From Hyphomicrobiales bacterium (GTDB lineage Bacteria; Pseudomonadota; Alphaproteobacteria; Rhizobiales; Rhizobiaceae), in assembly GCA_900465665.1 (NCBI GenBank), contig UBJO01000004.1, positions 1 to 64,000 on the forward strand: a DNA stretch of 64,000 bases, given 5' to 3'. Position 1 is the stretch's first letter. Each line of letters begins with the position of its first letter. The position numbers and the translations under genes are program-made. The notes beneath the pieces were generated by a model, which had not been told where the DNA came from, did not search any database, and saw only the letters and a program-made list of their open reading frames with translations. Below are positions 45,735 to 56,700 of the stretch, piece after piece.

Positions 45735-46436
45735 TTAGCCCCTTTCGCCGGAGATCGAGACGGGGCCAAGCGGATACTTGACGTTATGCTTGCCGACCCA
45801 CTCCTTGTAGGAGCCGCGGGCGCCCGGAAAGCCGATATACTTCCAGGCAGCCATGCCATGGTTGCCGCCATACATCGGGTCGGAGAAGTAGCCTTCCTTG
45901 GTGTTGGCGAGCAGGATCGAGAAGAACTCGCGCAGCTCGGGCTTGATCTTCATCTCGTCCTTCTGGAGCGAGGTGAGCGCCTTGTCCTGGGTTTCGGCAT
46001 CCAGCTCGGCAAAGATCTTGCCGTGGGTCTGCTTGCACCACTCGTCGAAAACCGGGATCGCCTGCTGATAGGTTTCCAGCGGGTTGAGCGGCGTCTGCCA
46101 GCCGCGCAGCGGGCTGCCGGCCGGCTCGTATGGACCGACCATGTACCAGTCGGAAGCCTTGCCGTAATCGCCGGCGAGCTGCTTGTCGATGAAAACGGGA
46201 ACGCGCGTCTCAATCGCGCCGGGGCCGTCGCCCTCCGACGGAATCAGTCTCGCGACCGCAGCCATGACGAAGGCCCACTCCGTGGGCTTCAGACAGTCCG
46301 GCTTGTATTCGGTAAGCGCGGCGGGTTCGGGCTTGGTTTCGGCTTTCGCTGCGCCGGCAATGCCGGCAATGGCCGCGGTCGCCGCGGAAGCTTTCAGGAA
46401 GCTTCTGCGGGACGGCAGGCCCGGGAGGTCTCTCAT
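45735..46436 (-). CDS. gluconate 2-dehydrogenase subunit 3, Tat-exported
   Basis: 233 residues from the ATG at 46436 (AAGGAG 7 nt upstream; an ATG 5 codons earlier has none). A clear Tat signal, SRRSFLKASAATAAIAGIAGAAKAE, spans residues 9-33. The remainder is the gluconate_2-dh3 domain (EWAFVMAAVARLIPSEGDGPGAIE to HGMAAWKYIGFPGARG). It is needed for assembly and for hitch-hiker export of the flavin subunit. It is the first gene of the operon; a 16-bp palindrome lies 163 nt upstream. Confidence 0.92.
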   Translation of the reverse strand: MRDLPGLPSRRSFLKASAATAAIAGIAGAAKAETKPEPAALTEYKPDCLKPTEWAFVMAAVARLIPSEGDGPGAIETRVPVFIDKQLAGDYGKASDWYMVGPYEPAGSPLRGWQTPLNPLETYQQAIPVFDEWCKQTHGKIFAELDAETQDKALTSLQKDEMKIKPELREFFSILLANTKEGYFSDPMYGGNHGMAAWKYIGFPGARGSYKEWVGKHNVKYPLGPVSISGERG

Positions 46437-46598
46437 GATTGGCTCCTTCACGACCGTGGGAGTCGGCCGCTCAAGTTTTGCTGAAGCGTCAATTCAGCGC
46501 AGGGCAATTTGACGCTTAGCGCCGTACGCCCGCTTGGCCCGGGTGACAAGCACCGGCCGGCGAAAACCGGTTCGATTTCCGCCACAATTGAGAATTAT

Positions 46599-46614
46599 TT
46601 TGCACATGTGCAAA
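46599..46614. promoter_or_regulatory. 16-bp perfect palindrome, candidate operator
   Basis: TTTGCACATGTGCAAA is a perfect palindrome with no spacer, upstream of the leftward dehydrogenase operon and inside its AT-rich promoter zone. The size and symmetry suit a LacI- or GntR-type dimer. No such regulator gene is in the neighbourhood. Confidence 0.55.
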
Positions 46615-46704
46615 GTGAAGCGTTATATTTCTCTCACAAATCACCGTATTTCTGGAATATTTCACTCAGGTATAATGAGTTGACCAGATTGCGCGGTTCA
46701 ACGC

Positions 46705-46736
46705 AAAACGCCCGCTCGAAACCGGGCGGGCGTTTT
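46705..46736 (-). terminator. intrinsic terminator of msrA
   Basis: AAAACGCCCG and CGGGCGTTTT pair around a 12-nt loop and are followed by T residues on the minus strand, 21 nt after the msrA stop. The opposite strand also carries a T run. Confidence 0.75.
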
Positions 46737-46756
46737 TCATGCGATACGGATGTCGT

Positions 46757-47488
46757 TCAGTTCGAACCGAAGGCCGCGACCAGTACCGGCTTTTCGCTGT
46801 AATCCCCAGGGAACAGCTGCTTCAAGGCTGCGACCTTCGGCAGGTCGTTGATGACGATGTAGGGGTAGGTTGGATTGTTCGTCAGGAAGTCCTGATGATA
46901 CCCCTCCGCGGGATAGAAGCTCTTGCCCGGCTCGATCTTCGTCACGATGGCCGCGTCGAAAACCCGTGCCTGGTTCAGCTGGCTTATATAGCCCTTCGCC
47001 ACCTTGGCCTGCTCATCGTTAGCGGGGAAGATCGCCGAGCGATATTGCGTGCCGGTATCGGGCCCCTGGCGGTTCAACTGCGTCGGATCGTGCGCAACGG
47101 AGAAGTAAATCTGCAGCAGCCGGCCGTAGCTGACCTTGCTCGGATCAAACACGACCTTGACGGACTCGGCATGGCCGGTATCGCCGCCGCTGACGGTTTC
47201 GTACTGCGCGGTATTCTTGGAGCCTCCGGCATAGCCCGACGTCGCGCTTTTCACCCCGTTCACGTGCTGGAACACGCCCTGCACGCCCCAGAAGCAACCG
47301 CCGGCAAAGGTCGCCGTCTCGCTGCCACCACCGGCCGGTTCGTCCAGAACAGGCGCCGGAATGACCCGCGCCTCTTCGGCGGATGACGGGGTGAAATACA
47401 TAGCCAGGCCCGCGGCCAGCACGCCCGCCGCACCAAAGGCGACGATACGCATCGAGCGCCGTGTAGTCGAACCCTTATGATCAGTCAT
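46757..47488 (-). CDS. msrA: peptide methionine-S-sulfoxide reductase MsrA, exported form
   Basis: 243 residues. An N-terminal membrane segment (RIVAFGAAGVLAAGLAMYF) shows export to the periplasm. The catalytic core AGGCFWGVQGVFQHVNGV contains the nucleophilic Cys, and SGYAGG, GDTGHAESVKVVFDP and YRSAIFP are family signatures. It repairs the S form of methionine sulfoxide in proteins. It starts 12 nt after the DipZ-like stop; that protein probably supplies reducing power. It is last in the msrB-dipZ-msrA operon. Confidence 0.93.
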   Translation of the reverse strand: MTDHKGSTTRRSMRIVAFGAAGVLAAGLAMYFTPSSAEEARVIPAPVLDEPAGGGSETATFAGGCFWGVQGVFQHVNGVKSATSGYAGGSKNTAQYETVSGGDTGHAESVKVVFDPSKVSYGRLLQIYFSVAHDPTQLNRQGPDTGTQYRSAIFPANDEQAKVAKGYISQLNQARVFDAAIVTKIEPGKSFYPAEGYHQDFLTNNPTYPYIVINDLPKVAALKQLFPGDYSEKPVLVAAFGSN

Positions 47489-47500
47489 GATGGTCTCCTT

Positions 47501-49402
47501 TCAACCGAAGGTGAAGGCGTAGGCTTGTACGCCGGGATCAAGAAATCGGATTTCGAATGTGTGATCGCCAACGGCGCCCGGCTCGCGGATGAGCTGGTAG
47601 AGCCGTTGTGCGGTCACGGTGCCGTTGCCATCGGCATCGGTATCGGCTCCATGCCCGTCACCGGGCGGCTTGCCATCGACGGTCACCTGGAAGCGCACCG
47701 GCTTGCCATCAGCACCCGGACCGAGCACCAGATGCAGATCGCGGGCATGGAAGCGGTAGTAGATGCTGCCGTCCTTGTCGTTCAGCGCGGCCTGCTCGGA
47801 ACCAACAGTCCAGTTGCCCGTCAGGCCCCATTCGTTGAGCCGCGGCGTCGCCGCGACATAGGTATGGGCGGCGTCGTTGACCGTGCCTTTCTGGTCGACG
47901 AAGTTTTCGGAGCGCTGCCAGCCGACATAGGTCTCCGGCGATTGCACATCCGCCTGGTTCGACGCGGCTTCCGCACCGGTCGCCTTGACGTCGACCATAT
48001 CGGCGGCAACGTTGGCCTTGCCGGCCTCCGCCAGAAGCTGCTGGATCACCCGCTCGGAACCGTCGTAATCGCCCTCGCCGAAGTGATGATGGCGCACCCG
48101 GCCCTCGGCATCGATGAAGTAATGCGCCGGCCAATACTGGTTTTCGAAGGCGCGCCAGATGGCATAGTCGTTATCGATGGCGACAGGATAGGTGATCTTG
48201 AGGTCGCCGATCGCCTTCTTGACGTTGTCGATGTTCTTCTCGAATGCGAACTCCGGCGCATGCACGCCGATCACCACCAGCCCCTGATCCCTGTACTTTT
48301 CCGCCCAGGCGCGGACATAGGGAATGGCGCGCAGGCAGTTGATGCAGGAATAGGTCCAGAAATCGACGAGGACGACTTTGCCCTTGAGCGACTCCGCCGA
48401 GAGCGGCGGTGAATTGAGCCACTGTACGGCGCCATCCAGCGACGGCATCGTTCCTTCGACCGGAAGCGCTTCAGCGGCAGCCTTCTTCGGCCCGCCCTTC
48501 ATCATCATCGCGTTCGAGCCGGCCATCATCGCATTGTTGCCGGACATCATGGCCGGAGCGTTGCCGGACATCATGGCCGGAGCGTTGCCGGACATCATCA
48601 TCTGGTTGCTGCCACCAGTCATCGCGTCGCCCTTCATGACGACGGAGGCGGTGTTCTCCGCCGTCTGCTGCTGCGGATGCAGCTTGTCGATCAGGCTCTG
48701 CTCCAGCGTGCCCGTGCTGGCCAGCGAGGCCTGCGTGAGGAAACCGGTGTCGAGGCCGAGACCGATCGCCACCACAGCGGCCAGAACGGCAACGCCAAGC
48801 CCGCGGCGCACCCATTCACCGACGCCGAGCGACCGCTTCATCGCCTGGTACACCCGGCCACCGATCAGAAGCGCCAGCGCCAGCGACGTCGCCGCACCAA
48901 GCGCGTAGGCGAGCAGCAGCAACGTCGTGCCGACGCTCGCGCCCTGCAACGCCGCGCCCGTCAGGATCAGGCCGAGAACCGGGCCGGCGCAGGGTGCCCA
49001 GAGCAGCCCCGTGGCAACACCCAGCAAGGCCGACGCCGCGACGGTCGATCCGCCGCTTCGGGAACCGCGATCGGCCGATTGCGACAGTCGCGCCCCGAGC
49101 GATACCAGCGGCCGCGTCAGATAATCGGACAGAGCCGGGAAAAGCAGGATGACGCCGAAGACGGCGAGCAGGACAAGCGCCGCATAGCGGCCATACTCGT
49201 TGGCCTGCACCGCCCAGCCGCCGCCGAGCGCCGCCAGCGTCGCAACGGCCGCAAACGTCGCCGCCATGCCGACAAGCATCGGCAGCGTGCTGCGCAGAAA
49301 CGGCTGGCCGGCGCGCGCGAAGACGAAAGGCAGCACCGGCAGGATGCAGGGGCTGACGATGGTCAGCACACCGCCAAGATAAGCGAGAATGAAGAGGATC
49401 AT
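47501..49402 (-). CDS. CcdA-thioredoxin fusion (DipZ-like) with Met-rich linker
   Basis: 633 residues in three parts. Residues 1-220 are a CcdA-type membrane domain with paired Cys (VSPCILP, Cys19; LWAPCAGP, Cys138). Residues 256-304 are a linker with 14 Met in 49 residues. Residues 320-480 are a periplasmic thioredoxin/TlpA-like domain with active site SCINC (Cys353, Cys356). The last 140 residues match the beta-sandwich found at the end of DipZ. The protein moves electrons from cytosolic thioredoxin to the periplasm. It lies between msrB (15 nt upstream) and msrA, so its clients are probably these reductases. ATG at 49402. Confidence 0.92.
   Translation of the reverse strand: MILFILAYLGGVLTIVSPCILPVLPFVFARAGQPFLRSTLPMLVGMAATFAAVATLAALGGGWAVQANEYGRYAALVLLAVFGVILLFPALSDYLTRPLVSLGARLSQSADRGSRSGGSTVAASALLGVATGLLWAPCAGPVLGLILTGAALQGASVGTTLLLLAYALGAATSLALALLIGGRVYQAMKRSLGVGEWVRRGLGVAVLAAVVAIGLGLDTGFLTQASLASTGTLEQSLIDKLHPQQQTAENTASVVMKGDAMTGGSNQMMMSGNAPAMMSGNAPAMMSGNNAMMAGSNAMMMKGGPKKAAAEALPVEGTMPSLDGAVQWLNSPPLSAESLKGKVVLVDFWTYSCINCLRAIPYVRAWAEKYRDQGLVVIGVHAPEFAFEKNIDNVKKAIGDLKITYPVAIDNDYAIWRAFENQYWPAHYFIDAEGRVRHHHFGEGDYDGSERVIQQLLAEAGKANVAADMVDVKATGAEAASNQADVQSPETYVGWQRSENFVDQKGTVNDAAHTYVAATPRLNEWGLTGNWTVGSEQAALNDKDGSIYYRFHARDLHLVLGPGADGKPVRFQVTVDGKPPGDGHGADTDADGNGTVTAQRLYQLIREPGAVGDHTFEIRFLDPGVQAYAFTFG
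48541..48600 (-). repeat. 24-bp tandem repeat coding for the Met-rich linker
   Basis: The 24-bp unit starting CGGACATCATGGCC occurs twice exactly (48541-48564 and 48565-48588) and then half again. It encodes the octapeptide SGNAPAMM. Such repeats can change copy number, so linker length could vary between strains. Confidence 0.75.
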
Positions 49403-49417
49403 GACAGGTCCCGTTGA

Positions 49418-49909
49418 TCAGGCCGAAGCCGGATGAAATGTCAAAGCGACACCGTTCAGGCAGTAGCGCAGGCCGGTCGGTTGCGGCCCGTCGTCGAACA
49501 CATGCCCAAGATGCCCGCCGCAGCGGCCGCAATGAACCGCCTCGCGCACCATCCCGAACTGCGTGTCGCGCGTCGTGCCGACGACCTTGCTATCAAGCGG
49601 CGCCCAGAAGCTCGGCCATCCCGTGCCGCTGTCGAATTTGGTCGCGGATGCAAAACCGTCTTGCCCGCAGCCGGCGCAGGCGAAGTTGCCCTTGCGCTCT
49701 TCGTGAAGCAGGGCGCTGGTAAAGGGGCGCTCGGTCCCCTCCTCGCGCAGGACGGCATATTGATCCGCTGTCAGCATCTTCTTCCACTCGGCATCCGTAT
49801 GCGTGACGGGAAAGGTCTCCGCGGCCGAAACCTTCGAACGACCCAGCACAAGCGGCAGGCCGATCGCGGCAAGGCCGGCACTGAAGAGCAGTCTGCGTCT
49901 ATTCATCAT
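49418..49909 (-). CDS. msrB: peptide methionine-R-sulfoxide reductase MsrB, exported
   Basis: 163 residues with an N-terminal signal (NRRRLLFSAGLAAIGLPLVLG), partly Tat-like. Two zinc CxxC pairs are seen (CAGCGQDGF and HCGRCGGHLGHVFDDG). GTGWPSFW and RYCLNGVAL, holding the catalytic Cys, complete the SelR/MsrB domain. It repairs the R form of methionine sulfoxide. GAGGAG precedes the paired ATG ATG; the start at 49909 is used, 49906 is equally possible. It is the first gene of the operon with the DipZ-like gene and msrA. Confidence 0.92.
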   Translation of the reverse strand: MMNRRRLLFSAGLAAIGLPLVLGRSKVSAAETFPVTHTDAEWKKMLTADQYAVLREEGTERPFTSALLHEERKGNFACAGCGQDGFASATKFDSGTGWPSFWAPLDSKVVGTTRDTQFGMVREAVHCGRCGGHLGHVFDDGPQPTGLRYCLNGVALTFHPASA

Positions 49910-50241
49910 CTCGTGGTCTCCTCGACGGTATGAAGTGTGTCTGACAGCAAGTACGGGCGGCGCAGCCATTTTGTTACGCGCCACACTCGAAATACAGCGC
50001 CCTCACCAAAGCGCCGGCTGCCGCATCAGCAGAGCAATATATTCAAGGGAATACAACGCCATACGAAAGCCAAACCCGCCTTCCGGACAAGCTGCGACTG
50101 CCAATTCACCAATATGTGATTGTCTAATGGACGCTTGTCTTGTCGGATCGAACGCTGCGTAGGCGAAATCCGAGGCGAGAAACGAGAAAGGCGCCAGCCT
50201 TGCAGCCAGCGCCTTTCGCAATAACGACGATGATGTTCCGG
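49910..50241. other. intergenic region, msrB promoter and glf terminator
   Basis: 332 bp with no gene. It should carry the leftward promoter of the msr operon near 49930-50100 and ends with the glf hairpin at 50186-50217. I saw no clear operator. Confidence 0.55.
50186..50217 (-). terminator. hairpin after glf
   Basis: GAAAGGCGC and GCGCCTTTC pair over 9 bp around a 14-nt loop, 25 nt beyond the glf stop. The minus-strand product is T-rich just after the stem. Confidence 0.65.
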
Positions 50242-51402
<1,161 letters not shown>

Positions 51403-51466
51403 CTAAAGCACCCGTTGCCTGTGGCCTTGCGGCAAGTTGAAACCCCTTGAGGATGGACCGGCGGCG

Positions 51467-53512
51467 TTAAGCCGTCGGCTCGGTCCACAGGCGCTTATCG
51501 ATGGCGAGCGGCGCGTAGTCGTTCCACTGCGCGAGCTTCTCGCGGTAGTGGCGGCGATAGCTCGCATCATCCTCGAACTCGCTGAGGGTCTGCACGAGCT
51601 CGGCGCCGATCTCGTAATAGGCATCGAGGTTGCTGAGATCAGGCGTCGGCGTTTCGCCGCGCTCTGCCTCGCCCTGCATTTGCCAGAAGAGCTGTTCCAG
51701 ACGGCGGGCGAGACCCGGGATGTCGCGCAGCGCACTTCCCTCGCGCTTGTCTTTCAGCGACTGGCGAATGGCGGCAAGGCTTGCACGATCCTTGAAGAAG
51801 CCGATGGCGCGCGCAACGTAATCGTCAGGTCCGCTGCAGGCGAGCTCCGGCACACCGGCGGCGGCCACGATGCTGTTGCAGAAGCGCGAGGCAAAGCTCT
51901 TGCCCGGAACCGTCAGGACAGGCAGCCCCATGGTGATCGCGTCGCCCGCGGTCGAATGCGCACCATAGGGGAAGGTATCGAGGAAGAGATCGGCAAGCGC
52001 GATGCGCGCCAGGTGATGCGCGTTCGGCGCCTTTGGCGCGAAGATGATCCGCTTGGCATCGATGCCGGCCTTGACGGCAGCCTGCACGAGGCGGTCATTG
52101 ACGTCATCGTCGGCTGCGAGCAGCCACAGCACGCTGCCTGGCGTCGCAGCCAGAATCGTCATCCAGCGGGCAAAGCACGGCTCGCTGATCTTCTGCATGC
52201 CGTTGAAGCAGGCGAAGACGAAGGCATCTTCAGGCAGACCCGCCTGCGTGCGCGTTGGCTGCGCGGCGATCTGGCGCTTGCGATCGATCGGCTGGTTGCA
52301 GGCGATCCGCAGGACCTTCTCGGTATAGTAGATCTCGTTTTCAACAGGCACGATCGTCTCGTCGGCGATCATGTACTGGTGCACCGGGCTTCCCATCGAA
52401 CCTGGATAGCCGCAGAAGTTGACGATCACAGGCGCCGGACGATAGGCGAACAGCTTCGTGCGGGCATGCTTGGTATAGCCATTGACGTCGATCAGGATGT
52501 CGATCTCGTCGTTGCGGATCAGGTTGGCGGCATCGGTATCGCTGAGCGCGCTGATATCGCGCCAGCCATCGACAGCCGCCTTGATCCGCTCCTGCGTCGC
52601 GTCATTGGTGCGCGGCTCGCCGCAATAGTAACCGAAGATCTCGACCGTCGTCTTGTCGTGCAGCTCCAGCACCTCGCTGAGAGCGAAGCCGACGGCGTGA
52701 TCGCGCAGATCCGACGAGACATAGCCGACGCGCAGGCGCTGACCGGTGCCCGTCTTCACGCGAGCAGGCTTGCGCGGGAAGGCCGAAAGGTTCGGGCGAC
52801 CCACGAGCGTCTTGTTGTAGCGATAGGCCTTGGCGAGCTGATAGAGCGGATCGTCGGCGTAGCAGGAGAGCGTCAGCGTCGACATCGCGTCGAGCAACTG
52901 GCGGGCGCTGACATGAATCGACGGCGTCAGGATCGGCCACTTGCACTGCCGCTGGCGCAGCGACGTCCAGTGCTGGCCGGCTTCCGGCCGGTTCGGCTGC
53001 AGCTCGATCGCCTGCCACAGCGTGGTTTCCGCCGCCTCCAGCACGCCACCGCCCTCAAGCACGCGGCCGATATGCTGAAGCGTCATCAGACGGTGCTCGA
53101 TGCGCTCGCTGGTAATATCGCTGGTCATCTCGACATAGCTACGCCACTGCTCGACGGCCTGATGGCCAAGACCGCAATCCTCGAGCGCACGGCCGAGATT
53201 GATATGAGCAGGGCCGAAGCGCGGATCGATCTTCAGGCAGGCACGCAGCGCGCTGATCGCGCCGGCCATGTCGCCGGCATTGCGCGACACCACGGAATAA
53301 TTGAAATAGGCGAGATGCAGCAGCGGATTGTTGTCGTTGAACGCGATCCACGTCTTGTAGAGCTCTGCCGCCTGCTGCCGCTGGTCGGCATTCGCAAGAC
53401 CCTCGGCGATGGAAATCAGATCGCCAAGCGAAAGGCGCTGGTGACGTGCCTGCTCCAAAATGTTTGCGATTGGAGAGACTTGGCTCGATGCAATGGCGGT
53501 GTTCGCGTTCAT
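51467..53512 (-). CDS. GT41-type (SPINDLY/OGT-like) TPR glycosyltransferase
   Basis: 681 residues. The first 180 hold TPR-like repeats (LHLAYFNYSVVSRNAGDMAGAISALRACLKIDPRFGPAHINLGRALEDCG). The catalytic part starts at LRVGYVSSDLRDHAVGFAL and includes DILIDVNGYT, APVIVNFCGYPGSMG, FACFNGMQKISEPCFARWMTIL and the sugar-nucleotide loop YGAHSTAGDAITMGLPVLT. This family transfers single sugars to Ser or Thr of proteins in the cytosol. The gene is directly downstream of the 1606-residue Ser/Thr-rich repeat protein (235 bp, with a terminator between). That protein is the obvious candidate substrate, but this is inferred. Confidence 0.9.
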   Translation of the reverse strand: MNANTAIASSQVSPIANILEQARHQRLSLGDLISIAEGLANADQRQQAAELYKTWIAFNDNNPLLHLAYFNYSVVSRNAGDMAGAISALRACLKIDPRFGPAHINLGRALEDCGLGHQAVEQWRSYVEMTSDITSERIEHRLMTLQHIGRVLEGGGVLEAAETTLWQAIELQPNRPEAGQHWTSLRQRQCKWPILTPSIHVSARQLLDAMSTLTLSCYADDPLYQLAKAYRYNKTLVGRPNLSAFPRKPARVKTGTGQRLRVGYVSSDLRDHAVGFALSEVLELHDKTTVEIFGYYCGEPRTNDATQERIKAAVDGWRDISALSDTDAANLIRNDEIDILIDVNGYTKHARTKLFAYRPAPVIVNFCGYPGSMGSPVHQYMIADETIVPVENEIYYTEKVLRIACNQPIDRKRQIAAQPTRTQAGLPEDAFVFACFNGMQKISEPCFARWMTILAATPGSVLWLLAADDDVNDRLVQAAVKAGIDAKRIIFAPKAPNAHHLARIALADLFLDTFPYGAHSTAGDAITMGLPVLTVPGKSFASRFCNSIVAAAGVPELACSGPDDYVARAIGFFKDRASLAAIRQSLKDKREGSALRDIPGLARRLEQLFWQMQGEAERGETPTPDLSNLDAYYEIGAELVQTLSEFEDDASYRRHYREKLAQWNDYAPLAIDKRLWTEPTA

Positions 53513-53680
53513 GGACGTCCTACGGCAAGGCGGCCGGATGGCCTGAGGTCAACAGACGCCGGAAAGCGTCGGGCTTCTTGCTATCGGATAGAGCTTGCGT
53601 CGGGCTGGCTGATTGACCGGTGCGACAGCGTGAGAACGCCTGATATCAGGGCGGTTCAGCACAGCGCGCCGAAACGAAAA

Positions 53681-53707
53681 ACGCCGCCCGATGTGATCGG
53701 GCGGCGT
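53681..53707 (-). terminator. intrinsic terminator of the repeat-protein gene
   Basis: A 12-bp perfect stem (ACGCCGCCCGAT and complement) with a 3-nt loop is followed by a T run on the minus strand, 39 nt after the stop at 53747. It separates the repeat gene from the downstream glycosyltransferase gene. Confidence 0.85.
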
Positions 53708-53746
53708 CCTGTTTTCTTATCGGGCAGTCAAGCCCGCCAAGCTGGC

Positions 53747-56700
53747 TTAGTTCGAGTAAGCAGCGATGATCGCATCGACCTGTACATCGCTCAGGCGCGA
53801 TATCTGCGCCGAAGTCAACGCATGCGCCTGTGCACTGCTGAAGGCTGCGATGTCTTCGGTCGCAAGGGCCGACAGTGCCTTCGTGCTGATCGCGGCGATT
53901 TCATCCGTCGTGAACGTTGCGATGTCAGTCGGCGCCATGGCCCCCAGCTGCGCAGAGCTCAGCGCACCGATCTGATCACTCGTCAGGGCGGCGATCTGCG
54001 TCGAGGACATCGCATCGATCTGCGTGGTCGTCAGTCCCGCGACCTGCGACGACTTCAGACCGGCCACCTGCGTGGTTGTCAGTGCGACAATGTCAGCGGT
54101 GGTCAAGGCAGCGACCTGTTTGGAGTTCAGAGCACCGAGCTGCTCCGAGGTCAGCGCGCCGATCTTGTTCGTAGCCAGGCTTGCGATCTGGCCCGTGGTC
54201 AGCAGCGACACCTGCTTGGTGCTCAGGGCGGCGAACTGACCGGTGCTGAGCGCTGCCAGCGTATCGGTGCCCAGCAGCGACACGACCTTGGTGCTGATCG
54301 CGGCGATCTCGTCGGTCGAGAAGGTCGCAATATCGGCAGTCGACATCGCAGTGAACTCGTCGGCGGTCAACGAACCGATCTGTGCGCTTGTGAGAGCACC
54401 GATCTGAGCCGTGCTCATGACCCCGATCTGCGTGTTGTTCAGCGCTGCAACCTGGGTCGACGACAGAGCGGCGATGCTGGCCGTCGACAGAGCCGCTGCC
54501 GTGGCGGTGCCAAGGTTAGCGATCTGCTTCGAGGTCAGCGCGCCGACCTGATCGGTCGTCAGCGTCGCGACGTTCGCGGTGGTGATTGCGCCGATCTGGT
54601 CGTTGCTCAGAAGAGCGACCTGCTTCGACGAGAGGGCGCCGACCTGTGCGCTGGTCAATGCCTTCATGTCGTCGGTGGTCAGACCGCCCAGAGCCTTGGT
54701 GCTAATCGCGGCGATCTCGTCGGTCGTGAACGCTGCCACGCCCGCAGACGACATCGCACCCAGCTGAGACGAGTTCAGAGCACCAACCTGATCACTTGTC
54801 AGGGCGGCGATCTGGCCGGAGCTCATCACACCGATCTGCGCGGTGTTCAGTGCCGCGACCTGTGCCGACTTGAGGCCGGCGACCTGTGCGGTCGTCAGAG
54901 CCTTGGCGGCATCCGTGCTCAGGCCGGCGACCTGCTTGGAGTTCAGAGCACCCAGCTGGTCGGTCGTCATCGTCGCGATGTTCGCCGTGGTGATCGCACC
55001 GAGCTGATCGTTGCTCAGAAGAGCAACCTGGCTCGAAGACAGAGCGCCGATCTGGGCGCTGGTGAATGCCTTGAGATCGTCAGTTGTCAGGCCGGCGATA
55101 GCCTTGGTGTTCAGGGCGGCGATTTCGCCGGTCGTGAACGCTGCCACGCCGGAGGAGACCATCGCACCCAGCTGAGACGAGCTCAGTGAACCAACCTGAT
55201 CGCTGGTGAAGGCCGCGACCTGTGCCGAGGACATGACCTCGATCTGCGCCGTCTTCAGCGCCGCAACCTGCGACGACGTCAGACCAGCCACCTGCGTGGT
55301 TGTCATGGCAGCAACGTCGGCCGTGGTCAGGGCAGCGACCTGCTGCGAGTTCAGAGCGCCCAGCTGCTCCGAGGTCAGGGCAACGATCTTGTTCGTTGCC
55401 AGGCTTGCGATCTGGCTCGTGGTCAGCAGCGACACCTGCTTGGTGCTCAGAGCGGCGAACTGGCCGGTGCTGAGTGCAGCCAGCGTATCGGTGCCGAGCT
55501 GCGACACTACCTTGGTGCTGATCGCGGCGATCTCGTCGGTCGAGAAGGTCGCGATATCGGCGGTCGACATCGCCGTGAAATCGTCGGCGCTCAAGGAGCC
55601 GATCTGTCCACTTGTCAGCGCACCGATCTGAGCCGTGCTCATGACCCCGATCTGCGTGTTGCTCAGCGCTGCAACCTGCGTCGACGACAGAGCGGCGATG
55701 CTGGCGGTCGACAGAGCCGCTGCCGTGGCGGTGCCAAGGCTGGCGATCTGCTTCGAGGTCAGGGCGCCGACCTGATCGGTCGTCAGCGTTGCGATGTTCG
55801 CGGTGGTGATCGCGCCGATCTGGTCGCTGCTCAGCAGCGACACCTGCTTCGACGAAAGGGCACCGACCTGGGCGCTGGTAAAGGCCTTCATGTCGTCGGT
55901 GGTGAGACCGGCAATAGCCTTCGTGTTCAGGGCTGCGATCTCGTCGGTCGTGAATGCTGCCACGCCGGAAGATGCCATCGCACCCAGCTGGGCAGAGCTC
56001 AGCGCACCGACCTGATCACTCGTCAGCGCAGCGATCTGGGCCGAAGACATGACGCCGATCTGGGTCGTGCTCAGGGATGCGACCTGCGTCGACTTGAGGG
56101 CGGCGACCTGTGCGGTCGTCAGAGCCTTGGCGGCATCCGTGCTGAGGCCAGCGACCTGCTTCGAGGTCAGGGCACCGATCTGATCGGTCGTCATCGTCGC
56201 GACGTTCGCGGTCGTGATTGCACCGATCTGGTCGTTGCTCAGAAGTGCGACCTGCTTCGAGGAGAGAGCGCCGACCTGTGCGCTGGTCAATGCCTTCATG
56301 TCGTCGGTGGTCAGACCGCCCAGAGCCTTGCTGCTGATCGCGGCGATCTCGTCGGTCGTGAAGGCTGCAACGCCCGCAGACGACATCGCGCCCAGCTGAG
56401 ACGAGCTCAGTGCACCAACCTGATCACTCGTCAGGGCAGCGATCTGGCCGGAGCTCATCACACCGATCTGCGCCGTGTTCAGTGCCGCGACCTGTGCCGA
56501 CTTGAGGCCGGCGACCTGTGCGGTCGTCAGAGCCTTGGCGGCATCCGTGCTCAGGCCGGAGACCTGCTTGGAGTTCAGGGCACCCAGCTGGTCGGTCGTC
56601 ATCGTCGCGACGTTCGCGGTCGTGATTGCACCGAGCTGGTCGTTGCTCAGAAGAGAAACCTGCTTCGAGGAGAGCGCACCGACCTGGGCACTGGTGAAGG

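Larger units (their letters stand above)
46437..46756. promoter_or_regulatory. gluconate-dehydrogenase operon upstream region
   Basis: 320 bp with no gene. It holds the palindrome at 46599-46614 and an AT-rich stretch (46585-46680) suitable for a promoter. The msrA terminator at 46705-46736 closes it on the right. Confidence 0.65.

Noticed and set aside
51437..55189. 1250-codon plus-strand frame across the GT41 gene and part of the repeat gene
   Set aside because: Antisense shadow spanning two unrelated minus-strand genes. Its Arg/Gly/Cys-rich repeats only mirror the octads.
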